Assembly (NCBI RefSeq): GCF_000332175.1
Contig: NZ_KB235914.1
Coordinates: forward strand, 4,309,793 to 4,373,792
Source: Pseudanabaena sp. PCC 6802
GTDB taxonomy: Bacteria > Cyanobacteriota > Cyanobacteriia > Pseudanabaenales > Pseudanabaenaceae
Length of the DNA: 64,000 nt
Direction: 5' to 3'
Below are positions 28,271-37,210 of the stretch, piece after piece. Position numbers and translations under genes: made by a program. Within the stretch, counting starts at the first letter, position 1. Each line of letters begins with the position of its first letter. Under the pieces are notes generated by a model, which had not been told where the DNA came from, ran no database searches, and was given only the letters and a program-made list of their open reading frames with translations.

Positions 28271-28573
28271 ATGAATGCACTTTCTCTTCCCACCTGGATT
28301 ATCCACATCTCTAGCGTGCTGGAATGGACGCTAGCAATCTGGCTGATCTGGATCTATGCCAAGCTCAGCCAGAACTTGGCATGGCGCGGCCTGGCGATCG
28401 CCATGTTTCCTGCTTTAGTCAGTGCTATGTGTGCCTGTACCTGGCACTTTTTTGACAATGCCATTTCTTTGGGATGGCTGGTGACCGTCCAGGCTACCAC
28501 GACCTTACTAGGAAATGTCGCGATGGCGATCGCTGCCTACTTCATCTGGAAGCAAGCGCAGGTTTCGACCTAG
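28271..28573 (+). CDS. Ycf49-like DUF2499 membrane protein
   Basis: 100 residues with three hydrophobic segments. The motif SLPTWIIHISSVLEWTLAIWLIW and the later SAMCACTWHFFDN are hallmarks of DUF2499, homologous to plastid Ycf49. The function is unknown; the family occurs in oxygenic phototrophs. Its stop codon overlaps by four bases the end of the convergent gene. Confidence 0.9.
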   Translation: MNALSLPTWIIHISSVLEWTLAIWLIWIYAKLSQNLAWRGLAIAMFPALVSAMCACTWHFFDNAISLGWLVTVQATTTLLGNVAMAIAAYFIWKQAQVST

Positions 28574-28893
28574 AAACTATTCCTTAGGCGCACCACTAAA
28601 TTCTCGACGGTGGCATTGTCGGGGCCTGCTACCGCAAAAAAGACGATTCTATTATCTGTAACGCAGCGAATAATGGCGCTGTAGCGACCTTTGACCCCAA
28701 AGGCACCGGTACGCAAAAATTCAAAATTTTCGGTGAATCCGGCTCGCTTCATGGTAGCGCCAGCATTGTCAATGCAACGCGCCTGAGTCATATTCGTATC
28801 CTTAATGTGATTAAAAATAATGGGATACTGGGCGGAAGCTGCTGCTGGGAATAAAACTACACCTAGTAGGGGGATTAGTTTGAGAAATTTCAT
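28570..28893 (-). CDS. Small secreted protein of unknown function
   Basis: 107 residues from the ATG at 28893, chosen because it starts the signal peptide MKFLKLIPLLGVVLFPAAAS (cleavage expected near ASA-QYP). The mature part has two cysteines (ARCIDNAGA, IIRCVTDN) that may pair, and a compact alpha/beta pattern. Family not recognised. Convergent with the Ycf49-like gene. Confidence 0.65.
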   Translation of the reverse strand: MKFLKLIPLLGVVLFPAAASAQYPIIFNHIKDTNMTQARCIDNAGATMKRAGFTENFEFLRTGAFGVKGRYSAIIRCVTDNRIVFFAVAGPDNATVENLVVRLRNSF

Positions 28894-28922
28894 TTTTAGT
28901 TCTCTGGGACATATAAACAAAA

Positions 28923-29011
28923 TATAGCAATCACAAATGATTTGTGAAAAAGGGGCCGTGGCAGTGGTTCTACCCCTGCACCCCGTTCATAAATGATTTA
29001 GCATCGCTATA
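28923..29011 (+). repeat. Palindromic repeat with variant arms and an A/B-like core
   Basis: Arms TATAGCAATCACAAATGATT and AAATGATTTAGCATCGCTATA are inverted copies that differ from families A-C. The interior (GTTCTACCCCTGCACCCCGTT) is the familiar core. It supports arm-core exchange. Confidence 0.65.
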
Positions 29012-29115
29012 TATAATTTTGACTCAAGAAAATAACCTTGAGTTTCGCATTTATATGCGATCGGCTGTGATTATTTAGACGCGATCCCGCGATCGCGATC
29101 GCTGCTTTTTATTGA

Positions 29116-29220
29116 TATAGCTATAGTCAACTAGGCTTAGGACGGGGTGCAGGGGTGAAACCCCTGCGTGGGGGCGCAGCCCCCACACCCCCTGTCCTAA
29201 CAGATCTGTCTATGGCTATA
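29116..29220 (+). repeat. Family B repeat (B5, full length)
   Basis: 105 bp with TATAGCTATAGTCAACTAGG and CTGTCTATGGCTATA ends and both core hairpins. It ends 41 bp before the recO start, so it probably lies in the recO promoter or leader. Confidence 0.92.
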
Positions 29221-29261
29221 CATAACACTCCTATTCGCGATGCAACTAGAATAAAGGGCAT

Positions 29262-30047
29262 ATGGCGAAAACCTATCGAGCTACTGGTATTAACCTCAAG
29301 AGCATGGCTCTGGGCGAACACGATCGCCTCCTGACAATTTTGACCAAGGAGTGCGGTCTGGTCAAAGCTGTGGCAGCAGGGGCGCGGAAACACCGCTCTA
29401 GCATGGCGGGAAGGTCGGGGCTATTTGTAGTGAACGATTTATTAATCGCTTCGGGGCGAAGCATAGATCGCGTAACTCAAGCGGAAACCATCCAGTCCTT
29501 TGTGGGTTTGGGGCAAAATCTGGCTAAGCTCACCGCCGCTCAGTACCTGGCAGAACTTGCACTCTTTCAAGCCCTGGTTGCTCATCCTCAAGAAGAATTA
29601 TTTCTCCTCCTCACCGAACACTTATTGCGGTTGCAGCAGGTGAATGGCGTGAAGCATATTCTGGCGTGTTTGAATCATGGCACTTACCATCTTTTGGCGA
29701 TCGCCGGCGTAGCTCCACAAGTACACAGTTGTTGCCTGAGCCAACAACCAATTGCCCTGATGCCAGAGTATTCTAAATGGCAGGCTGGATTTAGTATTGC
29801 AGGTGGTGGCGTAGTTGACCTCCAGACAAAACCCGATCTCGGCGATGCTAAAATCAGTCATTTCCTCACTGCCACAGAACTATTAGCACTGCAAGAGTTA
29901 GCCCAAATGGATTTATCCGAAGATATTTTTAGTATTCATGTCAGTGCCTGGTTGACAGTTGAACGTTTATTACGTGCCTATGCCCAGTATCATTTTGATA
30001 GGCCGATCCAATCCGCTGCCCTGATTGATAGCTGCTTTAACCTATGA
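29262..30047 (+). CDS. recO: DNA repair protein RecO
   Basis: 261 residues. RecO anneals ssDNA and helps RecR load RecA in gap repair. The N-terminal OB fold reads YRATGINLKSMALGEHDRLLTILTKECGLVKAVAAGARK; the central helical domain and the C-terminal C-x-type region follow. The zinc cysteines seen in some RecO proteins are largely absent (only SCC is found). It overlaps the MFS gene by 4 bp (ATGA), so the two are translationally coupled. Confidence 0.95.
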   Translation: MAKTYRATGINLKSMALGEHDRLLTILTKECGLVKAVAAGARKHRSSMAGRSGLFVVNDLLIASGRSIDRVTQAETIQSFVGLGQNLAKLTAAQYLAELALFQALVAHPQEELFLLLTEHLLRLQQVNGVKHILACLNHGTYHLLAIAGVAPQVHSCCLSQQPIALMPEYSKWQAGFSIAGGGVVDLQTKPDLGDAKISHFLTATELLALQELAQMDLSEDIFSIHVSAWLTVERLLRAYAQYHFDRPIQSAALIDSCFNL

Positions 30048-31357
30048 CTCATCTGTTCGACCCACCCACCGTTCCCCCCACTACAGGGTCACCAGAACCT
30101 ACGACCGAACCTTCAAAGTCGGTATTAACTAACCCTAACTTCCTATCCCTGTGGAGCGGTCAAGTTTTTTCACAGATTGCCGATAAGATATTTCTTGTTT
30201 TAGCGATCGCGATTGTTTCGACACGATTCCAGCAGGAGGGCGAGCCAATTAGCGGCTGGGTTTCGGCAGTGATGGTGGCATTTACGATTCCAGCGATTCT
30301 TTTTGGTTCGATTGCTGGGGTTTATATCGATCGCTGGTCTAAGAAGTTAGTTCTGGTGGCATCGAATCTATTACGCGGCGTATTAGTGCTGTCGATCTCG
30401 CCTTTGCTATGGCTGACTAAGGATTTTGCACCTGTGGGCGGCTCCTCCGTTAGTTTTTGGAGCCTTCTAATCGTCACGTTTCTCGTCTCTACGTTCACGC
30501 AATTCTTTACACCAGCGGAACAATCAGCTATCACCCTGGTGGTCGAACGGCCTAAGCTGCTCTCCGCAAATTCGATCTACACGACCACGATTATGGGAGC
30601 GCTAATTTTGGGCTTTGCTTTGGGCGAGCCACTGTTAGCCTTTGCCAATCACTTAATTCCAAAAGTCGGACAAGAAGTAGTAGTTGGAGGCAGCTATTTA
30701 TTAGCAGGCTTTATCCTACTACTACTCAAAACCGGCGAATCAGCCGAAACGTTTAACAAGCAAGATATCCACATCTGGACCGATATTAAAGAAGGCTTGC
30801 AGTACTTGGGCGAGAATCGCGCTGCCAAGGCAGCTTTGCTACAGCTCGTTTGTACTTTTTCCGTAATTGCCGCACTCACGGTTTTGGCGGTGCGTCTAGC
30901 CGAAGTCATACCCGAAATTAAAGCCGAGCAATTTGGCTTTCTACTAGCCGATGCCAGTGTTGGCATGGCAATAGGAGCAGCAGTCGTAGGCAGGTTTGGG
31001 CATTACATGAGTCGGCAGCGGTTTGCTTTAGTCGGCTCGATTGGTATGGCAGTATTCCTGGTGGTGTTAGCCTTTTTTAACGCGCGATTCTTTCCCGCTC
31101 TGGGGGCGATCGCCGGCATCGGGCTATTTGCAGGTCTTTGCGTTATCCCCATGCAAACAGTGATCCAGGAAGAAACCCCCGAGGAAGTACGCGGTAAGGT
31201 ATTTGGCTTGCAAAACAATGCTGTGAATATCGCCCTGAGCTTACCGCTAGCATTAGCTGGCATTGCGGAGTCCTATTGGGGCTTAGAGACTGTAATTTTA
31301 ATCTTGAGCGCCCTTGCGCTTGTGAGTGGCATTTTTACCTGGCGGATTTCGCGTTAG
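30044..31357 (+). CDS. MFS transporter (EntS/MFS_3-type)
   Basis: 437 residues with 12 predicted membrane segments. The N terminus is typical of the EntS/MacB-like drug or siderophore exporter group: LTNPNFLSLWSGQVFSQIADKIFLVLAIAI. The loop 2-3 signature YIDRWSKKLVLVASNLLRG and the PxxMQTVIQEETPEEVRGKVFGLQN segment after TM 9-10 fit. Substrate unknown. It is coupled to recO by a 4-bp overlap, a conserved-looking but functionally unexplained pairing. Confidence 0.87.
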   Translation: MTHLFDPPTVPPTTGSPEPTTEPSKSVLTNPNFLSLWSGQVFSQIADKIFLVLAIAIVSTRFQQEGEPISGWVSAVMVAFTIPAILFGSIAGVYIDRWSKKLVLVASNLLRGVLVLSISPLLWLTKDFAPVGGSSVSFWSLLIVTFLVSTFTQFFTPAEQSAITLVVERPKLLSANSIYTTTIMGALILGFALGEPLLAFANHLIPKVGQEVVVGGSYLLAGFILLLLKTGESAETFNKQDIHIWTDIKEGLQYLGENRAAKAALLQLVCTFSVIAALTVLAVRLAEVIPEIKAEQFGFLLADASVGMAIGAAVVGRFGHYMSRQRFALVGSIGMAVFLVVLAFFNARFFPALGAIAGIGLFAGLCVIPMQTVIQEETPEEVRGKVFGLQNNAVNIALSLPLALAGIAESYWGLETVILILSALALVSGIFTWRISR

Positions 31358-31486
31358 CTGGCGTGGTGGTGAAGATCGCCCTCAAAATAGTCAGGCGATC
31401 TTCATCCCGCAAACAGCGTTACAAACTGGGCAACCAAATAGTTGTTGCAATTCTTAGTTATTTACCCCCTATACAATTTTCTACAA

Positions 31487-31596
31487 TATAGTTATAGCCG
31501 TATGCAGATCTGTTAGAACAGGGGGAGTGGGCGCTGTGCCCCCACGCAGGGGTAGAACCCTTGCACTCGGTTCTAAGCCTATTGAATACAGCTATA
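31487..31596 (-). repeat. Family B repeat (B6, inverted)
   Basis: Reads on the complement strand as a family B element: TATAGTTATAGCCGTATGCAG at one end and ATTGAATACAGCTATA at the other, with GGGCGCTGTGCCC and AGGGGTAGAACCCTT in the core. It ends 33 bp before the rsfS start. Confidence 0.88.
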
Positions 31597-31629
31597 TCAC
31601 CATATACGGAGCTATTAATACAGGCATCT

Positions 31630-32043
31630 ATGGCAACAAACCAAATCAGTGTATTTTCCGAGCAAGACTGGCAGCTAAATCCCCAACGAGATGACATATA
31701 CCAAATGTCGCTAACAGCAGCAATGGCAGCGGAGGATCGCAAAGCGGAGGATATCCTGATTCTGGCGGTAGGTGAGGTGTCGGTACTGGCTGACTATTTT
31801 GCGATCGCGACGGGATTCTCGAAGGCGCAAGTAAGAGCGATCGCCAATGCCGTGCGCGACAAAATTGCCGAACGCTTCCAGCGCGAGCCGATACATTCCA
31901 GCGGTGAAAGCGATGCTAGCTGGATAGTACTGGACTATGGCGATCTGATCGTGCATATTATGATGCCCAAAGAAAGAGAATTTTATGGTCTAGAAGCTTT
32001 CTGGGGACACGCACCAAGGTTTATGCTATCTAAGGCATCTTAA
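31630..32043 (+). CDS. rsfS: Ribosome silencing factor RsfS
   Basis: 137 residues from the ATG at 31630; the longer frame would start inside the repeat and was rejected. RsfS binds uL14 and blocks subunit joining during starvation. Family signatures visible are AEDRKAEDILILAVGEVSVLADYFAIATGFSKAQVRAIAN and the C-terminal WIVLDYGDLIVHIMMPKEREFYGLEAFWG. The preceding repeat lies in its leader. Confidence 0.94.
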   Translation: MATNQISVFSEQDWQLNPQRDDIYQMSLTAAMAAEDRKAEDILILAVGEVSVLADYFAIATGFSKAQVRAIANAVRDKIAERFQREPIHSSGESDASWIVLDYGDLIVHIMMPKEREFYGLEAFWGHAPRFMLSKAS

Positions 32044-32072
32044 TTTGCAGATAGTATAAATTTAGGAGAATT

Positions 32073-32303
32073 ATGAAAGTTGGCGATCGCGTCCGCGTTG
32101 TCGAGTCGGTAGTGGTCTATCACCATCCCGATCGAGCGAAACAGGCCTTCGATCTTAAAGGTAGTGAAGGAGAAATTGTCGAGATTTTGTCAGATTGGCA
32201 CGGCAGACCTATCAGCCCCAACTACCCCATCTTGATCGAATTTCAAGGCAGTAAAAAAAGATTCAAGACGCACCTGAGCGATCGCGAACTAGAAGTCGTT
32301 TAG
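32073..32303 (+). CDS. ftrV: Ferredoxin-thioredoxin reductase, variable chain
   Basis: 76 residues, an SH3-like barrel: MKVGDRVRVVESVVVYHHPD through FQGSKKRFKTHLSDRELEVV. It forms the heterodimer with the catalytic Fe-S chain (FtrC, not in this window) and so links photosystem I electrons to thioredoxin. It lies 29 bp after rsfS in the same direction, with GGAGAA just before its start, so the two are probably co-transcribed. Confidence 0.94.
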   Translation: MKVGDRVRVVESVVVYHHPDRAKQAFDLKGSEGEIVEILSDWHGRPISPNYPILIEFQGSKKRFKTHLSDRELEVV

Positions 32304-32356
32304 GTAATTTCCACAAGGAAATCTACCCTCAAATAACCAGGGCGATCGCGCCCAAC

Positions 32357-33448
32357 CTAGCGCAACTGCGTGAGCGGGCAAGATAGCAAAAGCTCTTCTT
32401 CGTCAGCTCCCACCCGGTTAATTTCAGCGATTAACTCGTTGAGGCGACCGTAACTTATCTGGTTAAAGTACATGATCAAGCGCGGCAAATGCAAAATGTG
32501 CTCGTCCTGCTTTTCTGCCTCTAAAGCATTGCTGCGTTCGATCTTGCCGGACACCAAAATATCGCTGAAATTTTGATTGAGACGATCCAGATGGGAGTCA
32601 GAGATATTGCAGTTCAGCCTGATCGCAAACAAGTTCCCAACCCAGCGACTAGAGTGGTAAATGCTGTAGAAGTTGCCGATCGCTTCGCAGGCAGCCCCCA
32701 CATCATCCACAATTGTATAAAGACTGCGGTCTTCTTCACTGATCAAGCGGCGCTCTAGCAAATGCTTCCGCATATATTCATCCCACTGCAACCAGTAGTC
32801 GCCGCCTGGTTTATCTACCAACACCAGTGCTTTGGGGGTCGATTTCCCCGTTTGGCAAAGCGTCAGGCACTCAAAAAACTCGTCCTGCGTACCAAAGCCG
32901 CCCGGAAATAGAGCGATCGCATCGCTCTCGCGCAAGAAGAACAACTTGCGCGTAAAAAAGTACTTAAACTGAATCAGCCGCGCGTCATCCTGCAAGTGTG
33001 CGTTTGTGGTTTGTTCGAACGGCAGATCGATATTTAAGCCAAAAGAATGAGCCTGCCCCGCCCCCTCATTACCCGCTGCCATAATGCCGCCACCCGCACC
33101 AGTGAGCACCATAAAACCCTTGGCGGTAATGCAACGGGCAAAATTCACAGCCTGGATATATTCCGGCTCGCTCGGTGGCGTGCGGGCAGAGCCAAAGATG
33201 CTGACTTTGCGGGTGTAGCGATAGGGATGAAAAGCTGCGATCGCCTTACGCATATCCTGGAGCGAACCAACGATCACTTTCCAATCCAACTTCTCGGTTT
33301 GCGTCTGACTAATTTGCAAAATCGAGGCAAGCGCCTGAGCTACGATCTCGCCATGTTCTACATCCTGGATGCGATCTAAAAGGCTATTTAGCTCTGCTCG
33401 GAGGCTAGCAGTATTTTTGGGATCTTTAAAACCATTTCCATTCGTCAT
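32357..33448 (-). CDS. LOG-family (TIGR00730-type) protein
   Basis: 363 residues. The Rossmann-type core has GSARTPPSEPEYIQAVNFAR, LTGAGGGIMAAGNEGA and the diagnostic PGGFGTQDEFFECLT. The last is the PGGxGTxxE motif of LONELY GUY phosphoribohydrolases, which release cytokinin-type bases from nucleotides. N- and C-terminal extensions of about 80-100 residues set this long form apart from the 200-residue type. The real substrate is not established. The ATG at 33448 is preferred over one three codons upstream. Confidence 0.87.
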   Translation of the reverse strand: MTNGNGFKDPKNTASLRAELNSLLDRIQDVEHGEIVAQALASILQISQTQTEKLDWKVIVGSLQDMRKAIAAFHPYRYTRKVSIFGSARTPPSEPEYIQAVNFARCITAKGFMVLTGAGGGIMAAGNEGAGQAHSFGLNIDLPFEQTTNAHLQDDARLIQFKYFFTRKLFFLRESDAIALFPGGFGTQDEFFECLTLCQTGKSTPKALVLVDKPGGDYWLQWDEYMRKHLLERRLISEEDRSLYTIVDDVGAACEAIGNFYSIYHSSRWVGNLFAIRLNCNISDSHLDRLNQNFSDILVSGKIERSNALEAEKQDEHILHLPRLIMYFNQISYGRLNELIAEINRVGADEEELLLSCPLTQLR

Positions 33449-34212
33449 ACAGCACATTGTAGCGAATCCCCGCTAAATCATCTAAGTTGCCGCGAAAAAA
33501 AATGCCCCCACCGTAGTGAGAGCGCACCGAACTAAAAGACCCTCATATGGGCGATCGCTATCTTTCTTGGGTTATGGTGCGATCGCTCATCAGGTTTTAC
33601 AAAAAGCTACCGCGACGAATGTAGATTTGTTAAGAATGATTCCCCAATTACAAGCTTGATGGCGACATTTAAATCTAAAGTCCGAAAATTTAGTCTTATT
33701 TTCCTCACAAATTCCTCAAAATTTATGTCTACTATACGATATCAATATCAATATCGATATCAGTATTTTAATCTGCTAGATCGCATCCCTATCAGAATCG
33801 TCAGAATTGCCGCGATCGTCGGTCGGGATATCGATCCTATAGCGTTTTTCAATTGAGAACAGGTTTTATTGACGGGGTGAAGGGGTGGAACCCCTTCTTG
33901 GGGGCGTTGCCCCCAAACCCCCTTCTCGTTTTCATCTGAAAACCGCTATAGCTCCGGATTGTTCAGAAGCTAGCCTGGATTATTCACCAACCCATGAAAC
34001 CCTGACAGCAGTTGTACTCCCAAAAATGGACTGTATTCCGAGTAAATTGCTGGATTGTTTCCCCAGTGAGGCTTTTGAAGATTTTTGGCGGATCGTATAT
34101 GAATAACCCAGTCTAGGCAGTTGGCCTGAAATTTACTCATACGATCGTTTTCAGGTAACAGCTATTGCCCTCTTTTGGTGTAATGACTCCCTATCTAACA
34201 CGAGGCAAACCA
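33449..34212. other. Intergenic region ahead of the Tc-toxin remnant
   Basis: 764 bp with family A repeat A7. At about 33735-33770 there is a short AT-rich run of ATATCAATATC-type units. After the repeat, an open stretch to 34106 ending KLLDCFPSEAFEDFWRIVYE could be the tail of a gene cut by A7, but no homology is recognised. No intact gene is seen. Confidence 0.45.
33838..33950 (-). repeat. Family A palindromic repeat (A7, full length)
   Basis: 113 bp, nearly identical to A6; ends TATAGCGTTTTTCAATTGAG and ATCTGAAAACCGCTATA. Confidence 0.92.
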
Positions 34213-35188
34213 ATGGTTAATGCTCGAAGTAAAGAAAGCGTTAGTGAATCAGCCGAGTCCGATAAAAGCTATTTTTCTGCTCCTCCTGCCGTGTCGCTGC
34301 CTAAAGGTGGAGGGGCAATCAAGGGGATGGGCGAGAAGTTTGCTGCCAATCCTGTGACAGGTACGGGTTCGATGACAGTACCCCTTGCCACCAGCCCCGG
34401 TCGCTCAGGCTTTGGACCGCAGTTGTCGCTGTCCTACGACTCTGGGGCAGGCAATGGCATCTTTGGGTTTGGCTGGAGTCTGTCACTGCCGTCGATTACT
34501 CGAAAGACGGATAAGGGGCTGCCTCGCTATGACGATGCCACCGAATCCGATGTCTTTATCCTGTCGGGTGCGGAAGATCTGGTACCTGTCTTGGTTCAGA
34601 ATGCTCAGGGGGAGTGGGTACCCGAAAGTCTTTCCAACCGAACCTTTGATGGCAAGACCTATGCCATCAAACGCTATCGACCCCGTATTGAGGGGCTGTT
34701 TGCCCGCATCGAACGGTGGACTAACGTCGCTGATGCTAGCGATGTGCATTGGTGCTCTATCTCCAAAGACAATATCCTTACGCTCTACGGTAAGGATGGG
34801 AACTCCCGCATTTTCGATCCAGAAGATCCGCAACGCATTTTTAGCTGGTCGATCTGCGAGACTCGCGACGATAAGGGCAATGCTGTTCTCTACAACTACA
34901 AATCAGAGGACGGGGTGGGTGTGGATCTGAGTTTCGCCCGAGAGCGCAACCGGGGCGATCGCGTTGACCCACGCCGTACTGCCAACCGCTACCTCAAGCA
35001 CATCTACTACGGCAACCGCACACCTTTGCTGGATGCCACCGGACACCGCCCCCGTTTCCTGACCCAGGCTGAAATCAACAGGGCTGGCTGGATGTTTGAG
35101 GTGGTGTTCGACTATGGCGAGCACGATGCTAACGTACCAACTCCGGTCGATTCAGGGGATTGGGACTATCGCAACGATCCCTTTTCAA

Positions 35189-36672
35189 CTGGAGTTTAGA
35201 CTAAAAGGCAACAAGAAGCATCTCGCTAGATAGAAACTAGCGAGAGAGAGGATAAAAGGGAAGAAGTTGAGCTAAGCAGTTGCAGCGGAAGCTTTTTTGA
35301 GGGGCTTGGCATAGCGTTTTTTGACAGTAGGATAACGAATCCGTTGGGTTCGTTTTTTCCCAAGAGGCCAACCTGGAGACTTACCGCGAGGTTTAGGGTC
35401 AGGGGAAGGAGAGCCAATCCTGACCAAAACTAAAGCAAAAGCATTTGCAACTCGACCAGGAGACAATTTAGTCATCGGTTTCTGCCAAGGCAGAGGAGAG
35501 TCTTGGACAAGTTCACGAGCGAGCCACAATTGCCAAGTAAGTAAAGGCATCAAGTCCGACCAAGTCTCCATCTGAGCAGGGGTAGAAAGCTGAGGGATTG
35601 TCCAATGGAGACGTTGACGCACCAAGCGATACCAATGCTCAATGGCAAATCTGCGCAGATATTTTTGCCATACCTCACTCAAGATTGGCTCGTCTTTAGC
35701 GACCCAAATCAACCACAGGGGTTTCGATTCAGGCATATCAAGACGTTCGACCAGAATGAGTGTAAAGGGATGGTCTGCGGCTTGCTTTAAGTGCAGGTTT
35801 GGCCATCGACGAATTTGCAATCGTCCCAGTTTAGGCTCTGCAATTGTGATGTCTGCTTGGGGAATAGACCAAGTGTCAGAGTCTTTGAGGCTAAATTTCT
35901 CTCCATGCTTATGGGGTCGCCCATGCCCCTCGTAATCCTTTGGGGCATGATACAGAACCCGGTTGGGGCGTAGCCTGAGCAGCTTGATACACGGGATGTC
36001 TGCTGTTTGCTGCAAAAATGGTGCGCACCCATACTCGCCATCCCCCAGGAAAAGCACAGTCCCAGGAATTTCCGCACAAACCAAGCGTAACTGACTAGCG
36101 GCTTTCTGAATCGGGTTCTCGAAACTGGTGATCCGCTCATGCCGCAACGGTAAGGCAAAACTCCCTTCTGACTCTGGAATCCAGGCAATTGTGCTGTATC
36201 CTTGCCCCACCGTAACAGGTTTGCTTCCTACTCCCGGTTGAGGTTGATGTTCGTAGGTGCGTTCTTGTAATGTCACCGCATAGGGACGCGACCAGGCTGT
36301 ATGGTCGCCCGCCAATATCGTCACCTCTGCTGCCGGCATTTGCTGTATGTATTGCTTCATCAAGTCTTCACGTGGAGGATGACTATCTTGCAGTGCTTCA
36401 TAGATACTCGACCACTCCCTCCGAAATAATGGGCTTAACGAAAGTTCCACAAACGATGAAACACTCCGACTCGTCAGTACCGCATCCATCAAGTCGAACA
36501 GCGCATCTCTCCCGTTCCCTATAATTTCGTACGTGTACTTGCGAAATTGCTCAAGTTTATCCAAACTAATCATGATGAAGCTGTTGATTTTATAGTCTTT
36601 TCAGCTTCCATCATCAAGCGGTCAGTCTGCAATGGCTGGCTGCTTTTTACCACTTTTTAGTCTAAACTCCAG
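35189..36672 (-). mobile_element. DDE-type insertion sequence in the TcB-like gene
   Basis: 1,484 bp. The inverted ends are CTGGAGTTTAGACTAAAA (left) and the exact complement at the right. The flanks carry the direct repeat TTTCAA (35183-35188, 36673-36678), and the target reading frame is recovered exactly on excision, which fixes the ends. One intact transposase gene lies inside on the complement strand. Confidence 0.92.
35272..36573 (-). CDS. DDE transposase (IS4/IS701-like superfamily)
   Basis: 433 residues. Likely catalytic acids are in VTILAGDHTAWSRP (first D), GTVLFLGDGEYGC (second D) and RRFAIEHWYRLVRQRLHW (E, with the following Y and R). The C terminus is basic (KKRYAKPLKKASAATA). 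The frame is intact. Assignment to an exact IS family needs a database search; the IS4/IS701 superfamily is a guess from the motif spacing. Confidence 0.82.
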   Translation of the reverse strand: MISLDKLEQFRKYTYEIIGNGRDALFDLMDAVLTSRSVSSFVELSLSPLFRREWSSIYEALQDSHPPREDLMKQYIQQMPAAEVTILAGDHTAWSRPYAVTLQERTYEHQPQPGVGSKPVTVGQGYSTIAWIPESEGSFALPLRHERITSFENPIQKAASQLRLVCAEIPGTVLFLGDGEYGCAPFLQQTADIPCIKLLRLRPNRVLYHAPKDYEGHGRPHKHGEKFSLKDSDTWSIPQADITIAEPKLGRLQIRRWPNLHLKQAADHPFTLILVERLDMPESKPLWLIWVAKDEPILSEVWQKYLRRFAIEHWYRLVRQRLHWTIPQLSTPAQMETWSDLMPLLTWQLWLARELVQDSPLPWQKPMTKLSPGRVANAFALVLVRIGSPSPDPKPRGKSPGWPLGKKRTQRIRYPTVKKRYAKPLKKASAATA

Positions 36673-36803
36673 TTTCAAGCTACCGTGCGGGGTTTGAGGT
36701 ACGCACCACGCGCCTGTGCCAACGGGTGTTAATGTTCCACCACATTCCGGATCTGCCGGATGGCACTGAGGGCTATGAAGGGTTGGTGCGATCGACTGAT
36801 TTC

Positions 36804-37062
36804 ACACGACTTGGAAGGTTATTTTGAAAACCTTACCAAATAAGGGTCTCAGAGGATGAGCACTTTAGCCTTTTCAACGAGGATACTGGGTTTCAGCCCT
36901 GTAACTGAGTGCTAACCTTCCAAGTCGTGTGCTCAACTACTGGAGTTGGCTCATGGCTTGTTTGCCAACGGACGTTCTATAGCTCAGGTATTGGAGGTGC
37001 TTATGCCTGCTTAGATTCATCTGACATTCTGTCCTCGGCTTGAATAACCTTCCAAGTCGTGT
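36804..37062. repeat. MITE-like element with 20-bp inverted ends
   Basis: Begins ACACGACTTGGAAGGTTATT and ends with its exact complement at 37043-37062. A third, inverted copy of most of the arm lies inside at 36914-36930, so the unit may be a 127-bp element (36804-36930) plus 132 bp of other DNA. No coding capacity was seen. It separates the TcB-like fragment from a TcA-like fragment. Confidence 0.72.
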
Positions 37063-37064
37063 TT

Positions 37065-37210
37065 AGGTAGACGCAAAGTGACGAACCGAGAGGGTCGCTA
37101 CGAAATCACCTACACTCGCGCTCAATTCTGTCGCGCAGATAAGGACAGTGCTGATTTAATCGTGCGAGTTTATGGCGGTACGGGTGACGCGTTGCTTGCT
37201 CAATCCGATA
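37065..37210 (+). pseudogene. Fragment of a TcA-like toxin subunit
   Basis: Open fragment reading VTNREGRYEITYTRAQFCRA, then DKDSADLIVRVYGGTGDALLAQSDI. This matches the repeated REGxYxIxYTxxQFxRAEKxSADLIVRVYD domain that I know from the N-terminal part of TcA-like proteins. It is bounded by the MITE-like element on the left and an IS5/ISL2-type element on the right. No start codon or remaining domains are present. Confidence 0.6.

Larger units (their letters stand above)
34213..36803 (+). pseudogene. SpvB/TcB-like Tc-toxin component, interrupted by an insertion sequence
   Basis: From the ATG at 34213 (GAGG just upstream) the protein shows the SpvB N-terminal domain: SLPKGGGAIKGMGEKFAANP, VPLATSPGRSGFGPQLSLSYDSG and NGIFGFGWSLSLPSITRKTDKGLP. 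At 35188 it runs into an insertion sequence and stops. Removing the element and one copy of its 6-bp duplication restores the frame: DPFS joins SYRAGFEVRTTRLCQRVLM, then FHHIPDLPDGTEGYEGLVRS and TDFT. A second breakpoint is the MITE-like element at 36804. Intact TcB proteins exceed 1,400 residues, so at most a quarter remains. Such genes form insecticidal-type toxin shells with TcA and TcC. Confidence 0.88.

Noticed and set aside
31458..31742. Open frames across family B repeats, e.g. on the complement strand near recO and rsfS
   Set aside because: They translate repeat DNA (IAIDRSVRTGG-type peptides), start at random positions and recur at every copy. Only the sigma-factor case is embedded in a real gene.
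33656..33856. 66-codon open frame after the LOG gene
   Set aside because: It is built partly from ATATCAATATC-type runs, has no recognisable family or good ribosome site, and ends at repeat A7.
33885..34106. 73-codon open frame beginning inside repeat A7
   Set aside because: The start lies in the repeat. The tail may be a gene remnant, but there is no homology to support a call.
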